A stretch of DNA of 64,000 bases from Muribaculum sp. (GCA_023663505.1 JAMPHH010000002.1:89764-153763); one strand, 5' to 3'; counted from the first letter of the stretch, positions 16,210-24,761 are shown. Made by a program: numbers and translations. The notes: generated by a model not told the origin, from the sequence alone.

Positions 16210-17220
16210 GACAAGACAACAAAAAGGATTCTCATTTTTCTGGGCACTACCTTTGCTGTGACATATCTTTATGAATTTTTGGTGCTTTACCCGCTGGTGC
16301 TGAGCGACGAGACGGCTATGCAGACACTGGGGCAGGCTTTGTTGGGGGTGGTGATGATATTCCCCGCGCTGGGGGTGCTTGTCACCAGACTGATCACGAA
16401 GGAGGGCTTCAAGGGAAGCTCCTTCCTGCTGCCCAAGACGGGGAAGCGAAGCATCAAGTGGTTTGTGTTTGCTTGGTTTGCGCCTGTGGTGTTCACCGTG
16501 GTGGGAGCGGGGGTGTATTTCCTGATTTATCCTCAGCGCCTCGACCTTGGCCTTTCCTATGCGGGGGAGCTGATGGCGGCAAGCGGCGTGGAGATGAGCA
16601 CGGAAATGCTTCGAAACACCATGATAGCTCAGGGTGTGATGGCTGTTTTGCTGGGACCTGCGTTGAATATTTTTACCTGCTTTGGCGAGGAGTGGGGGTG
16701 GAGAGGATATCTTTTGCCCAAGATGCGCGAGAAGCTTCCGCTTTTTGCAGTGCTGCTCGTGAATGGCGTGATCTGGGGATTGTGGCATGCGCCGATTACC
16801 GCGCTCGGACATAATTATGGCACGGGCTATCCGGGGTATCCCGTGACGGGGATTCTTGCCATGTGCTTCTTTTGCATTGTGTTGGGGGTGATATTCTCGT
16901 TTATCACGATCAAGACGGGAAGCTGTATCCCTGCGGCGCTCGCCCATGGCAGTCTGAACGGCTTCGCGTCCATGCCGATTTATTTCACGAACGGAAAGGA
17001 TATCAATCCCTTTGTGGGACCGGCGCCCACGGGGATTATCGGCGGCTGTGCGTTTATTTTGTGCGCGGCGGTGATGGCATGGTCGCTGCTCAGGGGACAG
17101 CAGAAGGCAAGCCTCGGAATCCGGTCCAGTGAGCAGCAGGCTGTGTCGGCAGCAGGTGTGGCTGCAGCAGATGCCTTGAATGGCGACGCGGCAGTCGATG
17201 AGAAAAAAATGGAGCCATGA
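16207..17220 (+). CDS. CPBP-family intramembrane glutamic protease
   Basis: 337-residue polytopic membrane protein of the Abi/CPBP (Rce1-like) family. Motif 1 EEWGWRGYLLP carries the catalytic Glu pair and Arg; motif 2 is GVIWGLWHAPI with His, and the third is HGSLNGF. Such proteins cleave or modify prenylated or bacteriocin-related substrates, but the target here is unknown. Start taken as ATG 16207, though the frame is open through the upstream repeat to 16153. The last 45 residues are a hydrophilic Ala-rich tail. Follows the hybrid kinase by 74 bp. Confidence 0.85.
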   Translation: MDKTTKRILIFLGTTFAVTYLYEFLVLYPLVLSDETAMQTLGQALLGVVMIFPALGVLVTRLITKEGFKGSSFLLPKTGKRSIKWFVFAWFAPVVFTVVGAGVYFLIYPQRLDLGLSYAGELMAASGVEMSTEMLRNTMIAQGVMAVLLGPALNIFTCFGEEWGWRGYLLPKMREKLPLFAVLLVNGVIWGLWHAPITALGHNYGTGYPGYPVTGILAMCFFCIVLGVIFSFITIKTGSCIPAALAHGSLNGFASMPIYFTNGKDINPFVGPAPTGIIGGCAFILCAAVMAWSLLRGQQKASLGIRSSEQQAVSAAGVAAADALNGDAAVDEKKMEP

Positions 17221-17270
17221 GCGAGTAAAATCCCGCAAATTACATATACTGCCCTCGGAGGATGGCGAAA

Positions 17271-17750
17271 ATGCAAGGTATCTTTTTGGCAGTTTTGGGC
17301 GGAAGCTTTGGCTTACTGGCGGCGGCAGGGGTCTTTACCGTATTGGTGGCAGTGGGACTGGTGCCTCGCTTTGCAGGCAAGACCCACACGGCGGACAAGG
17401 TGTGTCTCTATGAGGAGATGGTGATATTCGGCTCGATCGTGGGTTGTTTCTTAAGTGTTTTTCCGGAGTACAGTCAGGCGGGGGCTTTCCTGCGAGGGGT
17501 TTTTCCGCAGGCGGGCATATATTTAACGCTTCTCGGATATCTTGTCCAAGGAATTATCGGACTATTTTCAGGGATGTTTATTGGCTGTCTGGCATTGGCG
17601 ATCGCGGAGATGCTGGACTCCGTGCCAATCTTTGCCAGACGGATTTCCTTTCGGCACGGCTTGGGTCTGGCTGTCAGCAGTATGGCGGTGGGAAAGCTTT
17701 GCGGTTCGCTGTTCTACTTTTGGTATGAATTGCACAGGGTAGTGCAGTGA
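17271..17750 (+). CDS. spoVAB: stage V sporulation protein AB
   Basis: Membrane component of the SpoVA apparatus for dipicolinic acid passage into and out of the spore. 159 residues with four hydrophobic helices; GGSFGLLAAAGVFTVLVAVGLVPR followed by YEEMVIFGSIVG matches SpoVAB. Start at ATG 17271, 8 bp after GGAGGA, rather than 17262. Directly upstream of spoVAA, the reverse of the Bacillus order. Expected to be forespore-expressed, but no clear sigma-G promoter was found. Confidence 0.85.
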   Translation: MQGIFLAVLGGSFGLLAAAGVFTVLVAVGLVPRFAGKTHTADKVCLYEEMVIFGSIVGCFLSVFPEYSQAGAFLRGVFPQAGIYLTLLGYLVQGIIGLFSGMFIGCLALAIAEMLDSVPIFARRISFRHGLGLAVSSMAVGKLCGSLFYFWYELHRVVQ

Positions 17751-17765
17751 GGAGGAGCGTAAGAA

Positions 17766-18398
17766 ATGGCAAACAGCGCAACCGTCTATATCAAGTGCAA
17801 CCGCAATGTGGAGACGAGGGAGAAGGATGTATATATGAAGGATGTGGGAGAGGTGTATTGCTCGGACAAGAATGTTCAGGCAAAGTGCCGCTCCCTTAAG
17901 GTGTATCATTTCGCTAAGGAGGAAATAAAGCGTCATGTGATCAGCAGTCTCGAGCTGATACAGCTGATGGAGGAGGCATGCGCGGGTGTCAGTGTGGAGG
18001 TGGTAGGCGAGACGGACGTGCTGATAGAGTGGGTGGACGTCAATCGGCACAAGAGCGCGGGTCAATGGCTGAAGGCGGCGTTGGTGTGTCTGGTGAGCTT
18101 TTTTGGCACCTCCTTTACCATTATGGCGTACCATAATGATGTCGGCATCAATGATATTTTTACAGAGATTTATCGGATTGTCATGGCGAAGGAGCCGACA
18201 GGTCCTAATGTGTTGGAGATCTCTTATTCCATAGGGCTTGCGGCGGGCATTATCGTTTTCTTTAATCATGTGGGCGGCAGGAGGCTCACCAAGGACCCGA
18301 CACCTTTGGAGGTGGCTATGCGTAATTACGAAGAGGATGTAGACAAAGCGCTGATAGAGACAGCGGAAAGAGAGGGGAGAGAAGTGCAAACTAACTAA
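17766..18398 (+). CDS. spoVAA: stage V sporulation protein AA
   Basis: 210 residues: N-terminal soluble domain (about 1-105) then two membrane helices. The C-terminal half is strongly SpoVAA-like: IMAYHNDVGINDIFTEIYRI, SYSIGLAAGIIVFFNHVGG, and DPTPLEVAMRNYEEDVDKAL. Start ATG after GAGGAGG; 15 bp from spoVAB, so same operon. Works with SpoVAB in spore dipicolinate handling and germination. Confidence 0.88.
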   Translation: MANSATVYIKCNRNVETREKDVYMKDVGEVYCSDKNVQAKCRSLKVYHFAKEEIKRHVISSLELIQLMEEACAGVSVEVVGETDVLIEWVDVNRHKSAGQWLKAALVCLVSFFGTSFTIMAYHNDVGINDIFTEIYRIVMAKEPTGPNVLEISYSIGLAAGIIVFFNHVGGRRLTKDPTPLEVAMRNYEEDVDKALIETAEREGREVQTN

Positions 18399-18436
18399 AA
18401 TAACGAGTGATATTCCAAATTTTTCGTGCAAAATGC

Positions 18437-18464
18437 TTGATAATAAAGTTTTGTGTAGTATAAT
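18437..18464 (+). promoter_or_regulatory. sigma-A promoter of the EAL-domain gene
   Basis: TTGATA (18437-18442), 16-bp spacer, TATAAT (18459-18464); 39 bp before the start codon. Confidence 0.65.
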
Positions 18465-18502
18465 TAGGTATATGGGAAATTTATGGCAAAAGGACGAAAA
18501 GT

Positions 18503-20773
18503 ATGCGGAAACGAAATGATAAGAGACATCCTTTGGTCATGATCATCGTGGGGCTTGCCATAGTGTTCGCATCTCTTGGGTTCTGTTCCTTTGGCATTCG
18601 GAGCAACCTTGAGAAAGAAATGGAGGACACCTTGCGGGATATCGCAGCCCAGAATGTGTTGGCCATTAATAATGAGATCATAGTTCAATATAAGCTTTTG
18701 CTTGGCTTTGCCTCCGAGCTTCAGGAGTACCCTGAGCGCGAGGAGGAGATCGTGCAGAATATGTCGGCGTTTGTGGAGTCCTATGGATTCAGGCGCATGG
18801 GCTATGCGCATGCGGACGGGGTGGCTCTCACAACCGACGGCTATACCGCTGATTTGAGCGGCAGGAATTTCTTTCAGCACAGCATGGAGGGCAAGATTTG
18901 GATCACGGCGGCACAGGAGGAGCAGATCGCGGAAAGCGGGGGGGCAATCAATGTGTTCAGCCTTCCTGTCTATGGCGGCGACGGGGAAGAACCCACGGGG
19001 GTGATCTTTGCCACCTATGACAATGAGCTTTTTCAGGATATGTTGGATATAGACTTCCTGAACGGACAGGGCTCGAGCTGTATCATTACAACCAATGGGG
19101 ATATTATCGCACTCTCCAACAATTCTCCCCTGCAGGGAGAGACGAACTTCCTGACACATATCATGGCTGAAGACGTGGAGAATTCGTCAAGAAGGAAGAA
19201 TTCGGATATTGTCCAAAAGATGCGGAGCGTTATGGCGTCAGGGGGAAGTGATATCGGACGCTGTGAGGATGCACACGAGGCAGGCAATGCTTCCATTTTC
19301 TATTACAGACCTGTCAACGAGAATATTTATGGCGGGCAGTGGTACATGCTTGCCATAGTGCCGGAGACCGTACTGGAACAGCGCATTGCACCTGTGATGC
19401 GCAATGTGCGGATTTTTGCGGGCTTTATGTTTGTGGTCGCGTTTGCGGTGCTAAGCTTTTATCTCTACACAGAGAGAAAGCGGCAAAAGGAGCTTGTGAG
19501 TCTGGCTTATCAGGATGCCCTCACGGGCGGGTATAATTTTGCGTGCTTCAGAGAGTCCTCCAAGGCGCGCACGGGGCTGGCGGGCTATGTGGTTGCCTTG
19601 GATTTGGCGGAGTTTAAACTCGTCAACAGCAGCTTTGGCGTGCAGAAGGGGGACGAGACCCTGCTTGAGCTGTGGAAGGTTCTGAGGGAGAATGTCAGCG
19701 ACACGGAGATGGTGGCGAGAGTCAATGCGGATCGCTTTGTGCTGTTCCTCCATGCGGAGAGCAAGGAGGCGCTTGAGGAGCGGCTTGACGGGTTGGTTGA
19801 GCAGATCGAGGGGATTGCCCAGCGTTTGAAGATTCCTGCGCTTTTCCCTGTGTTTGGCGTTTATTACGCACAGTCCTTGGACGAGCCGGACAAGTATTAT
19901 GGCTTTGCGGTGCAGGCAAAGCATTTGATCAAGGGACGCAGGGATCGCCATTATGCGTTTTATGAGGAGATAGACTATAAGCGGGTTCTCGAGGAGAAGG
20001 AGATGGAGAACAGCTTCAGCAAGGCAATCGAGGACGAGGAGTTTGAGATTTGGTACCAGCCAAAGTTCAGCGCTCAGGAGGGAGATGCCATCGGCGCGGA
20101 GGCTTTGGTGCGCTGGCGCAAATCCAATGGCTCCATGCTCTCGCCGGGCAGGTTTATCCCGCTCTTTGAGCGGAATGGCAATATCGCTGCGTTGGACGAG
20201 TACATATTCCGCAAGGTCTGCGCACAACAAAAGGCATGGTTGGAGAAGGGATATGAGGTATTGCCCGTCTCTGTGAATATTTCGCGGGTAAGCCTTTATT
20301 TTGGCGATATCGTGGAGAATTATGAGAAGATTATGGCGGATTACGGACTGGACTCTAAGTATATACAGTTAGAGATCACCGAGAGCGCGACAGTGGATAA
20401 CACGGATATCGCGGGTCTGATCGAGCGATTTCACAAGGCAGGCTTTATCATGCTCTTGGACGATTTCGGGAGCGGGTATTCCTCCCTTGCCTCCCTCAAC
20501 ACGCTTCATTTTGACACCTTGAAGCTGGATAAGAGCCTGATTGATTTTATCGGGGACGAGAGCGGGGAGAAGCTCTTGGAGCATATCACGAAGCTTGGGC
20601 AGAGCTTGGGGCTGCATATTACGGCTGAGGGTGTGGAGACAGAGAAGCAATTAGTGTTCCTGAAAACCTTGTGCTGTGATGACATTCAGGGATATTATTT
20701 CTCAAAGCCCCTGTCGATGGAGGACTATGGCAAGAGGATCATCAATATGGAAACGAGACAGGTGGTCGGGTAG
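18503..20773 (+). CDS. membrane c-di-GMP phosphodiesterase (sensor-degenerate GGDEF-EAL)
   Basis: 756 residues. TM1 (about 12-30), extracytoplasmic Cache-like sensor (to about 300), TM2 (about 303-323), GGDEF-type domain in which the signature is replaced by NADRF (about 408), so no cyclase activity is expected, then a complete EAL domain: EALVRW (about 533), NISRVSL, LEITESA, DDFGSGYSSL, DKSLI and AEGVET. The kept metal ligands argue for active hydrolysis of c-di-GMP to pGpG. A likely antagonist of the c-di-GMP-responsive PelD encoded 20 kb downstream (inference). Confidence 0.9.
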   Translation: MRKRNDKRHPLVMIIVGLAIVFASLGFCSFGIRSNLEKEMEDTLRDIAAQNVLAINNEIIVQYKLLLGFASELQEYPEREEEIVQNMSAFVESYGFRRMGYAHADGVALTTDGYTADLSGRNFFQHSMEGKIWITAAQEEQIAESGGAINVFSLPVYGGDGEEPTGVIFATYDNELFQDMLDIDFLNGQGSSCIITTNGDIIALSNNSPLQGETNFLTHIMAEDVENSSRRKNSDIVQKMRSVMASGGSDIGRCEDAHEAGNASIFYYRPVNENIYGGQWYMLAIVPETVLEQRIAPVMRNVRIFAGFMFVVAFAVLSFYLYTERKRQKELVSLAYQDALTGGYNFACFRESSKARTGLAGYVVALDLAEFKLVNSSFGVQKGDETLLELWKVLRENVSDTEMVARVNADRFVLFLHAESKEALEERLDGLVEQIEGIAQRLKIPALFPVFGVYYAQSLDEPDKYYGFAVQAKHLIKGRRDRHYAFYEEIDYKRVLEEKEMENSFSKAIEDEEFEIWYQPKFSAQEGDAIGAEALVRWRKSNGSMLSPGRFIPLFERNGNIAALDEYIFRKVCAQQKAWLEKGYEVLPVSVNISRVSLYFGDIVENYEKIMADYGLDSKYIQLEITESATVDNTDIAGLIERFHKAGFIMLLDDFGSGYSSLASLNTLHFDTLKLDKSLIDFIGDESGEKLLEHITKLGQSLGLHITAEGVETEKQLVFLKTLCCDDIQGYYFSKPLSMEDYGKRIINMETRQVVG

Positions 20774-20800
20774 AGGTTATAGTTAAACAGGAAATCAGAC

Positions 20801-20840
20801 AATTGCGAAACACACGAAACAATGTGTTTCGCAATTATTT
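20801..20840 (+). terminator. terminator-like 13-bp hairpin
   Basis: AATTGCGAAACAC (20801-20813) pairs perfectly with GTGTTTCGCAATT (20824-20836), followed by ATTTTGT. The T run is short, so it may also act as a processing or bidirectional signal. Confidence 0.6.
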
Positions 20841-20920
20841 TGTCAATATAGAGTTAATTATAGAAAAAATAAATCGAATATTGCATATTTCCCATGCATT
20901 CAGGAGACATTATCTTCAAA

Positions 20921-20996
20921 GGGCAGAGGGTTCAACCGAGAGCCAAATACCGAGTAAATATGCGGTATTTGCAAGATCGTTCTCGGATAGCTGCCC
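20921..20996 (+). promoter_or_regulatory. nested-stem structured leader before spoVAC
   Basis: Three coaxial perfect stems: GGGCAG (20921-20926)/CTGCCC (20991-20996), CCGAGA (20936-20941)/TCTCGG (20981-20986), CAAATACCG (20944-20952)/CGGTATTTG (20963-20971), with asymmetric internal loops of 9/4 and 2/9 nt and a 10-nt cap. It ends 14 nt before the spoVAC ribosome binding site. No known riboswitch class recognised. Confidence 0.6.
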
Positions 20997-21028
20997 AAAT
21001 GCAAATAAGCGGGGAGAGAGGGTCTGGT

Positions 21029-21499
21029 ATGGGAGAAGTGACAGAAGCGGAAAAACAAGCCTACAATGAGTATGTGAAGGAGGTAACACCCACACATAAT
21101 CTGGGTATGCAGATGGTAAAAGCCTTTATCATGGGGGGCGCTATCTGCTTGGTGGGGCAGTTTATTCTGAACGTGGCAGGCAATATGGGGCTGGACAAGC
21201 AGACTGCGGGAAGCTGGTGCAGCCTTATTTTAGTGCTTGCAAGTGCGGTGCTGACCGGATTTGGAATTTATTCCAAGCTGGTCAAGTGGGGCGGAGCGGG
21301 CGCACTGGTGCCGATCACCGGATTTGCCAACAGTGTGGCTGCCTGTGCGGTGGAGTTCTCCGTGGAGGGGCAGGTGTTTGGTATCGGCTGCAAGATCTTT
21401 ACCATTGCGGGACCGGTTATCCTGTACGGAATCTTTACAAGCTGGCTTCTGGGACTGGGCTGTTGGATTCTCCAACTGATGAACTTAATTCAGTTGTGA
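21029..21499 (+). CDS. spoVAC: stage V sporulation protein AC
   Basis: 156-residue membrane protein of the SpoVAC/SpoVAE family, part of the dipicolinic acid channel (SpoVAC is a mechanosensitive pore in Bacillus). The motifs MVKAFIMGGAICLVGQ, LTGFGIYSKL, GGAGALVPITGFANSVAA and GCKIFTIAGPVILYGIF favour SpoVAC over SpoVAE. Start ATG 21029 after GGGGAGAGAGG; an upstream frame extension has no support. Normally followed by spoVAD and spoVAE; here the next gene is a peroxiredoxin. Confidence 0.88.
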   Translation: MGEVTEAEKQAYNEYVKEVTPTHNLGMQMVKAFIMGGAICLVGQFILNVAGNMGLDKQTAGSWCSLILVLASAVLTGFGIYSKLVKWGGAGALVPITGFANSVAACAVEFSVEGQVFGIGCKIFTIAGPVILYGIFTSWLLGLGCWILQLMNLIQL

Positions 21500-21590
21500 T
21501 GAACGCAATTTGGCTCTGATAGGCGAGCAAGCCGGTTTTGGACAGGCATTTATCTCTTTAGCCGTGTGCAGCGAGAAAAGGAGGCGGCAT

Positions 21591-22154
21591 ATGTCATTAA
21601 TAGGAAAAGAAGTAAGCGATTTTGAGGTTCAGGCATTTCACAAGGATAGCTTTATCACCGTGAAAAAATCGGATATCATCGGAAAATGGTCTGTGTTTTT
21701 CTTTTATCCGGCGGATTTCACCTTCGTGTGTCCCACGGAGCTGGAGGATCTGCAGGATAAATATGGGGAGTTTCGGAAGATGAATTGTGAGATTTACTCG
21801 GTCTCCACGGATTCGCATTTCGTGCATAAGGCGTGGAAGGACGCTTCCGAGCGTATCAAGAAGCTCGAATACCCTATGCTCGCAGACCCCACTCATCAGC
21901 TTAGCAGGGAGTTCGAGGTGCTGATCGAGGCGGCGGGACAGGCGGAGCGGGGCACCTTTGTGGTGAATCCCGAGGGAAAGGTTGTCGCCTACGAGGTCAA
22001 TGCGGGCAATGTGGGGCGCAACGCGGAGGAGCTTCTGCGCAAGGTTCAGGCATTACAGTTCGTGGCGGAGCACGGCGACGAGGTGTGTCCTGCCAAGTGG
22101 CAGCCCGGCGGTGATACCCTGAAGCCCAGTCTGGACTTGGTGGGCATTTTGTAG
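21591..22154 (+). CDS. ahpC: AhpC-type 2-Cys peroxiredoxin
   Basis: 187-residue cytoplasmic peroxidase that reduces H2O2 and alkyl hydroperoxides. Peroxidatic Cys47 in FTFVCPTE, resolving Cys166 in DEVCPAKW. Start ATG at 21591 after AAAGGAGGCGG; an upstream in-frame extension is not supported. 27 bp ahead of its likely reductase, so the two form a peroxide-detoxifying operon. No PerR-type operator was identified. Confidence 0.95.
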   Translation: MSLIGKEVSDFEVQAFHKDSFITVKKSDIIGKWSVFFFYPADFTFVCPTELEDLQDKYGEFRKMNCEIYSVSTDSHFVHKAWKDASERIKKLEYPMLADPTHQLSREFEVLIEAAGQAERGTFVVNPEGKVVAYEVNAGNVGRNAEELLRKVQALQFVAEHGDEVCPAKWQPGGDTLKPSLDLVGIL

Positions 22155-22181
22155 AATGAGGGAAAGGTTGAAGGGCAAAAA

Positions 22182-23891
22182 ATGCAGGACTTATATGATG
22201 TGATCGTGGTCGGGGGAGGTCCGTCAGGGCTTACCTCCGCAATTTATCTGGCGAGGGCAAAATATCGTGTGTTGGTGCTGGAAAAGGAGAAATTCGGCGG
22301 ACAGATCACCATCACGGAGGAGATTGTCAATTATCCCGGTGTGGAGCGCACCAGTGGCAAGGCTTTGACGGAAGCGATGCGGGTGCAGGCGGAGCATTTT
22401 GGCGCAGAGTTTGCCTTTGGCAACGTGACGGAGCTCGAGCTTGACGGGAATATCAAGAAGGTTCGTCTATCGGAGGGCAGGGAATATCAGACATTGGGTA
22501 TTGTCTTGGCGCTGGGGGCAAGTCCCCGCAAGCTGGGATTCGCGGGGGAGAAGGAATTTCAGGGCAGAGGCGTGGCATATTGCGCCACCTGTGACGGTGA
22601 ATTTTTCACGGGGCGGGAGGTGCTTGTGATTGGCGGGGGCTTTGCCGCGGTGGAGGAGTCTGTCTTTCTCACCAAGTACGCCACGAAGGTCACGATGATT
22701 GTGCGGGAGGAGGACTTTACCTGCGCGGCGGGTGTGGCGGAGCAGGTGCGCAATCACCCCTCCATTCAGGTGCGCTTCCACACGGAGGTGAATGAGGCGG
22801 GGGGAGACGGCGCGCTCACCCATGCCACGCTCTATGACAATCAGACTGGCGAGAGCGAGGTTTTTGAGGCGGAGGGCGGGAAGCCCTTTGGCATCTTTGT
22901 GTTTGCAGGATATGAGCCCGCCACGAAATGGCTTCAGGGGAAAATAGCGCTGAACGAACAGGGCTATATTATCACCGACAGGGAGCAGGCAACCGCTGTG
23001 TCGGGGGTCTATGCGGCGGGAGATGTATGTATCAAGCGTCTGCGTCAGGTGGTGACGGCAGTGGGTGACGGAGCCGTGGCAGCCACGTCTCTGGAAAAAT
23101 ATGTCTCGGAGCTTCGGGAGCGCATGGGGCTACCCAAGGCTGACAATGGCGGGTCTAAGGCTGACAAGGGTGGAACCAAGGTTGACAATGGCGGCTTCAG
23201 GGCGGTCGATAGGGGTGATACTCCCGCAGGTGTCACCAAGGGCTTGGAGGCGGCTGAAAGCACATCGGCTGACGACGCTTTTATCAATTCTGACATGAAG
23301 AGACAGCTTGCGGGATTGTTTGAGCGGTTTGAGAGGACTGTGGAGGTAGTGGTGCTTTCGGACGGCTCCGCCACTGCCAGAGAGCTTGAGGGATTCGTCA
23401 GGGAGCTTGAGGGGATTTCAAGGAAGCTGACCGTCTCTGTGGAGCAGGGGCAGGGAGGCGTGGATTTTCAGCCCTATATCGATATCCGAACAGGAGAGAG
23501 GAGTGCGGGGATTCGTTATTACAGTGTACCGGGAGGACATGAATTTAATTCCTTCGTGCTCGCGTTGTATAATGTGGCGGGTCCCGGTCAGGAGATTGGG
23601 GAAAGCTTATCGAACCGCATCAAGGCGATTGCGGGGGAGCACAGGCTGCAGGTGATGGCTACGTTGTCCTGCACGAATTGTCCGGACGTGGTCGCGGGCA
23701 GTCAGCGCATTGCGGCGTTGAATTCCGGTATTCGCGCGGAGATGTATGATTTGTCCAAATTCCCCGAGTATAAGGAACGCTATCAGATTATGGCGGTGCC
23801 TTGTATGATTTTGGACGGGGAGAAGACGTTTTTTGGCAAAAAGGGATTGGAGGAGATCGTGGCGATTTTGGAGCAGCCACATGTGTATTGA
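22182..23891 (+). CDS. AhpF-like flavoprotein: thioredoxin-reductase domain fused to C-terminal thioredoxin folds
   Basis: 569 residues. N-terminal thioredoxin-reductase module (1-310): FAD site GGGPSGLTSA, redox pair CATCDG (Cys134, Cys137), NADPH site GGGFAAVEE and GVYAAGDV. A linker (about 320-375) has three 7-residue repeats of K-x-D-x-GG type. The C-terminal part (375-569) resembles the tandem thioredoxin-fold domain that lies at the N-terminus of classical AhpF, with active pair CTNC (Cys497, Cys500). So the AhpF modules are present in reversed order. It probably passes NAD(P)H electrons to AhpC encoded just upstream. Confidence 0.88.
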   Translation: MQDLYDVIVVGGGPSGLTSAIYLARAKYRVLVLEKEKFGGQITITEEIVNYPGVERTSGKALTEAMRVQAEHFGAEFAFGNVTELELDGNIKKVRLSEGREYQTLGIVLALGASPRKLGFAGEKEFQGRGVAYCATCDGEFFTGREVLVIGGGFAAVEESVFLTKYATKVTMIVREEDFTCAAGVAEQVRNHPSIQVRFHTEVNEAGGDGALTHATLYDNQTGESEVFEAEGGKPFGIFVFAGYEPATKWLQGKIALNEQGYIITDREQATAVSGVYAAGDVCIKRLRQVVTAVGDGAVAATSLEKYVSELRERMGLPKADNGGSKADKGGTKVDNGGFRAVDRGDTPAGVTKGLEAAESTSADDAFINSDMKRQLAGLFERFERTVEVVVLSDGSATARELEGFVRELEGISRKLTVSVEQGQGGVDFQPYIDIRTGERSAGIRYYSVPGGHEFNSFVLALYNVAGPGQEIGESLSNRIKAIAGEHRLQVMATLSCTNCPDVVAGSQRIAALNSGIRAEMYDLSKFPEYKERYQIMAVPCMILDGEKTFFGKKGLEEIVAILEQPHVY

Positions 23892-23931
23892 TGGGGGAAA
23901 GGAAATTTATACAAAATTTATAAAGTTTTTC

Positions 23932-23959
23932 TTGTGTTTTGTATGGAAAGGGATATAAT
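23932..23959 (+). promoter_or_regulatory. sigma-A promoter of the marR gene
   Basis: TTGTGT (23932-23937), 16-bp spacer, TATAAT (23954-23959). The -10 box is overlapped by the operator below. Confidence 0.6.
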
Positions 23960-23979
23960 AGTTAGGTAGCTAACATTAT
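23955..23979. promoter_or_regulatory. probable MarR operator
   Basis: Inverted repeat ATAATaGTTAG-gtag-CTAACATTAT. The core GTTAG (23961-23965)/CTAAC (23970-23974) is exact and the flanks pair apart from one base. Position on the -10 region is ideal for autorepression by the MarR protein encoded 250 bp downstream. Confidence 0.6.
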
Positions 23980-24020
23980 ATCTCTTTTCTAATGGAATTT
24001 TTTTAATGGGGAAATGAGAA

Positions 24021-24188
24021 GGCGGCAATGAGCCAAGTGCCATGCTTGCATGAGCACAAATCCAGTCAATAACCCCGCTGCAAGCAACGGGGCATGGAAT
24101 TTGAAACGCTGCAAGCAGCGGGGTATTGACCCTCGCGGCATTCGCCAAATGTCCATGCAAGCATGGCCGTTTGGCTCATTGCCCGCGG
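24021..24188. repeat. 168-bp imperfect palindromic element in the marR leader
   Basis: The left end GCAATGAGCCAA..GCCATGCTTGCATG is repeated in inverse orientation at the right end (24144-24188). Inside are CCCCGCTGC/GCAGCGGGG (9 bp) and smaller hairpins such as CGCTGC-aa-GCAGCG. It encodes no protein. Looks like a REP/MITE-type intergenic element lying between promoter and start codon. Confidence 0.7.
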
Positions 24189-24225
24189 GAATAAATTTGG
24201 ATTGGCGATATGCAGAGGTATAATC

Positions 24226-24684
24226 ATGACGGAGCGCGAGGAAAAGGAGGAGCAGGGGCAGAGAATCGGCTTTCAGCTCAAATCCATTAACAATCTCATA
24301 AGGCGTAATCTGTGTATGCGTTTTGATAAGGCGGGATTGACGGAGCTTGTGGGGATGCAGGGACCGATCATCGGCTTTCTCTATGACAAGGGACGGGAGG
24401 AGCCTATTTTTCAAAGGGATATCGAGCAGGCGTTTGACGTGCGGCGTTCTACCGCTACGGTCATGCTGCAGAACCTTGAGCAAAAGGGATATATCATGCG
24501 TGAGGCTGTGGAGCATGACGCAAGACTTAAGCGGATTGTTCTGACGGAGAAAGCCGTTGAACAGAACCTGCGCATTCGGCGACAGATCGATGCTTTCCAT
24601 GCCGAGCTGGAGCAGGGGCTTACGGACGAGGAGAAGGAGGAGTTCACCCGAATCCTGAATAAAATTAAGAAGAATCTGCTTTAA
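24226..24684 (+). CDS. MarR-family transcriptional regulator
   Basis: 152 residues with a winged helix-turn-helix (IFQRDIEQAFDVRRSTATVMLQNLEQKGYIMRE, then wing HDARLKRIVLTEKA). Start ATG 24226 after AGAGG; the frame extends upstream into the repeat element without a site. It precedes a two-gene ABC exporter by 77 bp, the common layout where a MarR protein represses an efflux pump until the substrate binds. An operator-like palindrome sits at the promoter. Confidence 0.9.
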   Translation: MTEREEKEEQGQRIGFQLKSINNLIRRNLCMRFDKAGLTELVGMQGPIIGFLYDKGREEPIFQRDIEQAFDVRRSTATVMLQNLEQKGYIMREAVEHDARLKRIVLTEKAVEQNLRIRRQIDAFHAELEQGLTDEEKEEFTRILNKIKKNLL

Positions 24685-24761
24685 GAAAGTAGCAGGGATA
24701 TCAGAAATATAGATATAACTTATTAGAAATAAAAAAATGCAAGACGGGAGAGGACAGACGG

